The position numbers and the translations under genes were made by a program. Shown here one piece after another: positions 59,265-64,000 of a stretch of 64,000 nt of DNA; positions within the stretch are counted from its first letter, which is position 1; each line of letters opens with the position of its first letter. The notes beneath the pieces were generated by a model. The model was not told the DNA's origin. It saw nothing but the letters and a program-made list of their open reading frames with translations, and did no database searches. The stretch comes from Albidovulum sp. Lineage in GTDB: Bacteria; Pseudomonadota; Alphaproteobacteria; Rhodobacterales; Rhodobacteraceae. Location of the stretch: the NCBI GenBank assembly GCA_030837785.1, contig JAUQYA010000086.1:1-64000 (forward strand). Direction: 5' to 3'.

Positions 59265-61915
59265 TCCGCCTCCCAGACCTGAGCGACTTCGCCCAGCCGC
59301 TCCGTCGCGGCCGGCATTTTGCGTTTGCAATAGGTGGCGTTGGCGTTGGCCGGCAGGGCGAAGGCGAGGTCGTCGAAATCGCCGCCGGCATCCGGACCAG
59401 GCAGGGCCGCACCGCCGGCGAGACTTGTCCTTGCCGCACGCAGATAGCCCGTGATCTCCGAGAGCACGGCCTCGGGATCGTCGAGCTGAAGATCGACAGG
59501 CTCACGCGGATAGAGAAGCGAGGCGCTGATGGCGACATCGTCGCCGAGGAGCGCCTTCACCGCGAAGGCATAGAGACACCGCTGAAGCTCTCGTCCGCCG
59601 TTCAGTCGAATCTCGCCGCGCGGCACCCGTCCGGTCTTGTAGTCGCGCACGAGGGCACGCTTGCCGTCGCCCGAAATGTCGAGCCGGTCGATATAGCCGG
59701 CGATGTTGAAGCCCGTATCAGGAATCGTGACCGGCGCGCTCGCATCCCACGGCGTCTCCGCGTCGGATTTGGGCTGTGAGCCGCCGAATGGGACTTCTCC
59801 ATAGGAGCGTGCACCCGGCAGGACATCATCGCCATAGGACAGGGCGCGAGCCGCCATCACGCGGGCGTCGTCGAGTGTGCGGCCCCAGATGACTGCCGGG
59901 GGAACCGGACGCTCGCTTTCCCAATCAGCGGCGACGGCTTGCACGGCCCGCGTCACCGCCGCTTCGATGGTCTCGGCGTTGGCGGAGGCAAGACCGCCTC
60001 CGGTTTCGAGGTCGCGCAAGGCGCGGTCGAGAACCATGTGGACGAGATCACCTAGCCCGAACGCGTCGAGCACGAGCGGTTCGGCGCTGCTGCGCGGTTC
60101 ACGCCATCCGAACGCATAGACCCACACGAAGCTGAGCGGATTGCGCAGCAGGCGGCGAAGCGAGCTAGCCGACTGGGTGCGACCGAGGATGGCGAGAACG
60201 AGCGGATGATCCGCCCGCACGAGCCCGTCATGCGGGCGGATCTCCGCCTGCCGCCAGTCGCGCCAGCAGCCCTGCGCGCCAACCGCTTGCGGGTCGACGG
60301 CGAACTCTTGGGGCCGGGCCATGAGGCGGTCGGTTTCGCTGAAGGCATGCGCCGGCGTCGCGTTGCGGCGGAGATAAGTTTCGTCGTCATGTCCGGCGAG
60401 CAGAGGGCTGCGCCCCAGGAGACGCCCATCGCTATCGCGCCGGGCGCGCGAGAGAACGACGGTATCGGCCGTCGTGGCGAGGATCGTCTCGAAATCGCGG
60501 CGGTCGGCGAGATTGACCGGCAGCGGATCGAGGACCGGGGTCGGGATGATATGGTCCGGGATTAGCCGGTCCTCGGCGATCCCGCGCGGCCAGCGCGAGG
60601 AATTGAGCCCAAGGAGCCGCACGAAGCGGCGGGGCGACGCGGCGAGCGCGCTGGCTGGCATCCAGGCGACGCAGACGCACGCTTCCAACCCGTCGTCCTG
60701 CTTCAGGGCTTCCAGCGTCGCGTCGATCGAAGCGGTGGGGCCGGCGAGCAGCGCTTTGCGCCAGATCGCAAGTGCGCGACCCTTGAGGAAGGCTTCTCCG
60801 ATCTCGCCGGCGGCGTCCGGTCCTTTCGCCAGAGTCTCGACCGCTGTGCGCATTACCGGAGCATGATCTGCGCCGTCAGGCCAGTCTTCCGGCGTCAATC
60901 GGGCCAGCAGGCGGTTCCAGGCGCTCGGCGTCGAGAGCGGCGCATCGGTCGGCAGGACCCGCAGCCAGCCTTCGGGCAGGGTCTCGAAAGGCCCGCTATC
61001 TCGGCAGAGCGCCGCGAGGCGCCGCAGCCGCGACTGCGACAGGCCGCGAACCACGATGTCAGCCAGTGCTGCGGCCGCCTGACCCTCGCGAGTGGTGACG
61101 GTGCGGACGCCGTGGACGAAGTGTAGGTCGATGTTGGCGTCGGCGCGCAGGGCCAGGAAATGATCATCATAGTCGGCGGGCGATGCTGTCGCGATGGCGA
61201 TCTCCGAGGGCGAGACGCCCGAGGCGAGCAGGCTTCGCGCCCAGCGCATCGCCTCGATAGCCTCGTGATAGGCCGTCGCCGCGCTGGTGGCGCTGATCCC
61301 CGGCGCTTGCGCCGGTGCGCGCGCGACCGTGACGCCCGTGCCGTCCAGCCATGCGGGAATACTCCTCGGTCCGGCCGTCCACCGCACGGGGATATAGGCG
61401 GTGAGGGCTTGGAGCAGCGGTCGCCAGCAGGGCGAAAGTTCGGTAAGGCCGACGATCTCCATCGGGCCGAGGACCGCCGGCGCATGACCGATACGGGCAG
61501 TCGCGACGGCAACGATGTCGAGAGGCCGCATCATGCTGGGCGGCAACCGGTCGAGGACGGCAGCTTCCAGGCGCGCGATGGCGGCGAGACGCGGATGTTC
61601 GGCCGCGCGAGCGGCAAGATCGAGGCCCGCGCGCCAAGCCTTGTGGAGCGTGTCGGCCGCTGCATCGATCATGCCGGGAAGAGCCTTGATGCTCTCCAGC
61701 TCGCCCATTGGCGTGGCGGGCAAGGCCGCCTGGATGGCTGCGCGCATACTTTCGTTGTCGATGGGGCTGGCGAAGCCGCCGGCCAGCCGGACGGCGGCCT
61801 GCTCGAAGGACATGATCTGAAGGCCGTGACAACCGTCACGGCCCGCCGCCAGCCGACTCTCCCGCATGGCAAGGCGACCGTGAACGACCAGGGTGGATCG
61901 ATGCGCGATGGTCAT
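59261..61915 (-). CDS. AddB-like PD-(D/E)XK nuclease / helicase-fold partner
   Basis: An 884-residue protein with an inactive helicase-like N-terminal part and a C-terminal PD-(D/E)XK nuclease: GKRALVRDYKTGRVPRGEIRLNGGRELQRCLYAFAVKALL (about 760-800) has the Asp-x-Lys core and Gln-x2-x-Tyr-like end. RRLLRNPLSFVWVYAFGWRE near 600 is typical of AddB-type nucleases. No Walker A is seen. The usual four-Cys iron-sulfur pattern of AddB is not evident. The start has AAGGAGGG. It is the first gene of the leftward set, overlapping the AddA-like gene by 4 bases. Confidence 0.88.
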   Translation of the reverse strand: MTIAHRSTLVVHGRLAMRESRLAAGRDGCHGLQIMSFEQAAVRLAGGFASPIDNESMRAAIQAALPATPMGELESIKALPGMIDAAADTLHKAWRAGLDLAARAAEHPRLAAIARLEAAVLDRLPPSMMRPLDIVAVATARIGHAPAVLGPMEIVGLTELSPCWRPLLQALTAYIPVRWTAGPRSIPAWLDGTGVTVARAPAQAPGISATSAATAYHEAIEAMRWARSLLASGVSPSEIAIATASPADYDDHFLALRADANIDLHFVHGVRTVTTREGQAAAALADIVVRGLSQSRLRRLAALCRDSGPFETLPEGWLRVLPTDAPLSTPSAWNRLLARLTPEDWPDGADHAPVMRTAVETLAKGPDAAGEIGEAFLKGRALAIWRKALLAGPTASIDATLEALKQDDGLEACVCVAWMPASALAASPRRFVRLLGLNSSRWPRGIAEDRLIPDHIIPTPVLDPLPVNLADRRDFETILATTADTVVLSRARRDSDGRLLGRSPLLAGHDDETYLRRNATPAHAFSETDRLMARPQEFAVDPQAVGAQGCWRDWRQAEIRPHDGLVRADHPLVLAILGRTQSASSLRRLLRNPLSFVWVYAFGWREPRSSAEPLVLDAFGLGDLVHMVLDRALRDLETGGGLASANAETIEAAVTRAVQAVAADWESERPVPPAVIWGRTLDDARVMAARALSYGDDVLPGARSYGEVPFGGSQPKSDAETPWDASAPVTIPDTGFNIAGYIDRLDISGDGKRALVRDYKTGRVPRGEIRLNGGRELQRCLYAFAVKALLGDDVAISASLLYPREPVDLQLDDPEAVLSEITGYLRAARTSLAGGAALPGPDAGGDFDDLAFALPANANATYCKRKMPAATERLGEVAQVWEAE

Positions 61916-62110
61916 GGCCGCCCTCCTTCCGGGTGCTGCTTAGGGCTGACCGTCGCGCCAGCGGTCTGACGTTCCAAGCTGTGGTGGTGCATGTCTTGCC
62001 CCTCCCGGTGTCCGATCGCCATTGACGAAAGCTCACAATGAGAATATTAAATACACGGACTATGGCAGGATGTCCATATAGTTTTTATGTCCACTTGCGA
62101 GGCGGAAGCA
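61916..62110. promoter_or_regulatory. Divergent promoter region of the defence operons, with inverted repeat
   Basis: The gap between the AddB-like and WYL genes is AT-rich near 62035-62090. Around 62058-62082 TATGG (62061-62065) and CCATA (62074-62078) lie in a longer imperfect repeat, and ATGTCCA occurs twice nearby. WYL regulators of the BrxR/CapW type bind inverted repeats in the promoters of their defence genes, so this is a candidate operator; the assignment is inferred. Confidence 0.45.
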
Positions 62111-62995
62111 ATGACGGAGCCCGGAATGGTGTTGAAATGGGGGGTGGGACGCCGGCTCGAGTTCATCGAGTTCCGGCTGTTCTGGGAAGGCTCAATCAAC
62201 CGGGCCGACCTCGTTGAGGCGTTCGGCGTGTCGGTGCCGCAGGCGTCCAAAGATTTGACGCTCTATCAGGAGCGCGCGCCGGGAAACATGGAGTATGACA
62301 CCCGCGCCAAGCGCTATGTCGCCGCCGAAAGGTTCGTTCTGCGCTTCCTTGAGCCGGACCCCTACATCTACCTTTCGCAGCTTCGTTCGGTCGCCGAAGG
62401 GGCGTTGCCCGCAAACGATTCGTGGATTGCGACGCTTCCAAGCGCCGATGTCGCGCTGACCCCCAGGCGGGATATCGACATCGCGGTTCTACGCAAGATT
62501 CTCGACGCCAGCCGCGACGGCGCCTCGGTCGACGTCTTCTATCAGTCGATGAACAAGGCGCGCCCGGATCCAATGTGGCGCCAGATTACGCCTCACGCCT
62601 TTGGTCATGACGGTTTCCGTTGGCATGTCCGGGCCTATTGTCACATTGAACACAAGTTCAAGGACTTCCTCCTGCCGCGTATTCTTGAGGTTGGAGCGAG
62701 GGGTGAGCCGGGCGAAGCCGGCGAGCAGGACTGGCTCTGGAACAACTATTTCGACGTTGTTATCGGGCCGCATCCCGCACTTACCGAGAGCCAGCAGAAG
62801 GTTGTGGCCAAGGATTATGGATTGGACCATGGCAACGGAGTGCTCTCCGTGCGCTATGCGATGCTCTTCTATGTGCTGAAGCGGCTCGGTTTGCTTGGTG
62901 ACGCCGCGAAACAGAGCGCGTACACGCAACATATTGTGACGGTAAACAGGAAGGAAACCGAGGCCGCGCTAGAGAAGGCGGGACTTCAGCTATGA
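62111..62995 (+). CDS. WYL-domain transcriptional regulator, BrxR/CapW-like
   Basis: A 294-residue regulator with a N-terminal winged helix (about 10-70: RLEFIEFRLFWEGSINRADLVEAFGVSVPQASKDLTLYQE), a WYL domain (about 130-205, with ASVDVFYQSMNKARPDPMWRQITPHAFGHDGFRWHVRAYC) and a C-terminal WCX extension. This is the plan of BrxR and CapW, which repress phage-defence operons and react to nucleic acid or nucleotide signals. The ATG at 62111 follows GAGGCGGA; an ATG at 62087 lacks one. It is divergent from the AddB-like gene and 25 bases before the helicase gene. Confidence 0.9.
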   Translation: MTEPGMVLKWGVGRRLEFIEFRLFWEGSINRADLVEAFGVSVPQASKDLTLYQERAPGNMEYDTRAKRYVAAERFVLRFLEPDPYIYLSQLRSVAEGALPANDSWIATLPSADVALTPRRDIDIAVLRKILDASRDGASVDVFYQSMNKARPDPMWRQITPHAFGHDGFRWHVRAYCHIEHKFKDFLLPRILEVGARGEPGEAGEQDWLWNNYFDVVIGPHPALTESQQKVVAKDYGLDHGNGVLSVRYAMLFYVLKRLGLLGDAAKQSAYTQHIVTVNRKETEAALEKAGLQL

Positions 62996-63020
62996 ATGTG
63001 TCGGGAGGAATCGCTGGCTG

Positions 63021-64000
63021 ATGGGTGCGAGACTTGAAGATATCAAGAACGGCGCGTCGGTTCGGGGCATTGCCTCGGCGCAGCCCGTGCAGGTCGTGTC
63101 GGTGGACTGGATCGGCGACCAAGCGATCAACGTCGTCTATCGTGATCACAACGGCACGGTGGCCGAGGCCGTTCTGTATCGGGACGACGAGCATCGCCTT
63201 GAGGTCGAACAGAATGGACGACCCTGGTCGTTTGATGCCGACGGTTCGCTACTGCGTCTCGTAACGGAAGCCAACCGCATCAAGCTGGCGCACTATTTCG
63301 ACCCGTATCTGGCGATCCACACGAGTCTGGTCGATCCGCTGCCGCACCAGATTTCAGCAGTCTATGGCGAGATGCTGCCGCGGCAGCCACTTCGCTTCCT
63401 TCTTGCCGACGACCCTGGCGCCGGCAAGACGATCATGGCCGGATTGCTGATGAAGGAGCTGATCGCTCGCAGCGATCTCGAACGCTGCCTCGTCGTCGCG
63501 CCGGGCAGCCTGGTTGAGCAATGGCAGGACGAACTCGGCCAGAAGTTCAATCTCGAGTTCGACATCCTTTCCCGCGACATGATCGAGAACTCGCGGTCGG
63601 GCAATCCGTTCAGCGACCGGGATCGGCTGATCGTCCGCCTCGACGTGCTGGCCCGCAATGAGGAGCTTCAGGAGAAGCTCATGAGCGCCCGCGAATGGGA
63701 CCTGATCATCTGCGACGAAGCCCACCGCATGTCGGCCACCTATTTCGGTGGCGAGGTCAAATATACGCGGCGCTATCAGATCGGCCAGAAGCTCGGCCAA
63801 GTCTGCCGGCATCTACTGCTCATGTCGGCGACGCCGCACAACGGCAAGGAAGAGGATTTTCAGCTCTTCATGGCCTTGCTCGACGGCGATCGGTTCGAGG
63901 GCCGGTTCCGCGATGGCGTCCACTATGCCGACACCGAAGACATGATGCGGCGGCTGACCAAGGAGGAGCTGCTCAAGTTCGATGGCCGGCCGCTTTTCCC
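63021..64000 (+). CDS. SNF2-type helicase, partial (runs off the window)
   Basis: The first 326 residues of a large helicase. It starts MGARLEDIKNGASVRGI behind GGGAGGAA. Motif I is DDPGAGKTIMAGLLMKEL (about 136-153), motif Ia VVAPGSLVEQWQDEL, motif II CDEAHRMSA near 236 and motif III LLLMSATPHNG. The layout (an N-terminal about 115-residue domain, then a SNF2-like core, behind a WYL regulator) matches helicases that start DISARM-like (DrmD-type) and other defence operons. The gene extends past 64000, so its C-terminal domains and partners are not visible. Confidence 0.85.
   Translation, partial: MGARLEDIKNGASVRGIASAQPVQVVSVDWIGDQAINVVYRDHNGTVAEAVLYRDDEHRLEVEQNGRPWSFDADGSLLRLVTEANRIKLAHYFDPYLAIHTSLVDPLPHQISAVYGEMLPRQPLRFLLADDPGAGKTIMAGLLMKELIARSDLERCLVVAPGSLVEQWQDELGQKFNLEFDILSRDMIENSRSGNPFSDRDRLIVRLDVLARNEELQEKLMSAREWDLIICDEAHRMSATYFGGEVKYTRRYQIGQKLGQVCRHLLLMSATPHNGKEEDFQLFMALLDGDRFEGRFRDGVHYADTEDMMRRLTKEELLKFDGRPLF

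Noticed and set aside
1..64000. CRISPR arrays, tRNA or rRNA genes
   Set aside because: No repeat-spacer pattern and no tRNA cloverleaf or rRNA segment was recognised by reading; a covariance search would settle the tRNA question.

Overview
The base composition (high GC), codon use and gene content suggest an alphaproteobacterium of the Rhodobacterales (Rhodobacter/Paracoccus-like). The main pointers are tail genes of the Rhodobacter gene-transfer-agent (GTA) type, an Aap-type general amino acid transporter and a BisC-type molybdoenzyme. The genus is an inference; no rRNA or tRNA gene was seen.

Bases 1-25424 are most of a siphovirus-type prophage whose left end lies outside the window. Three small leftward genes precede a rightward packaging and head module of lambda type: small and large terminase, gpW-like joiner, portal, S49 protease with a nested scaffold, decoration protein and major capsid protein. 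A tail module of GTA type follows: tube, chaperones joined by an A AAA AAC slippery site, an 808-residue tape measure, DUF2460, DUF2163, NlpC/P60 and the GTA TIM-barrel host-specificity protein. A YhaV/PrlF toxin-antitoxin pair sits backwards inside the structural genes. There are two separate lysis-like gene groups.

Bases 25425-49260 are metabolic. A TetR-controlled cluster (SDR, flavin amine oxidase, Zn alcohol dehydrogenase, cupin) is followed by a nickel-pincer-nucleotide (Lar) cluster with larC, larE and larB. That cluster has no larA. It is headed instead by an unrecognised 595-residue protein and a free-standing protein resembling the C-terminal half of LarC, and a LysR regulator lies convergent at its end. 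Next come a BisC-like molybdenum sulfoxide reductase, an AraC regulator, and a rightward set: MFS transporter, enolase-superfamily enzyme, MalY/PatB C-S lyase, RidA and the aapJQMP transporter. A 25-base motif is shared by the bisC-like and MFS promoters. Together this reads as uptake and breakdown of an amino acid, possibly an S-oxidised cysteine conjugate.

Bases 49261-64000 look like a defence island. They hold two Fic proteins with dense repeat arrays in their promoters, then a leftward operon (AddB-like nuclease, AddA-like UvrD helicase, SIR2, HerA, KTSC protein). Divergent from it are a WYL (BrxR/CapW-like) regulator and an SNF2-type helicase cut by the window end. SIR2-HerA matches the Nezha anti-phage pair. 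Its coupling here to an AddAB-like complex under a WYL regulator is the most interesting arrangement in the window, together with the Lar cluster of unknown target enzyme.
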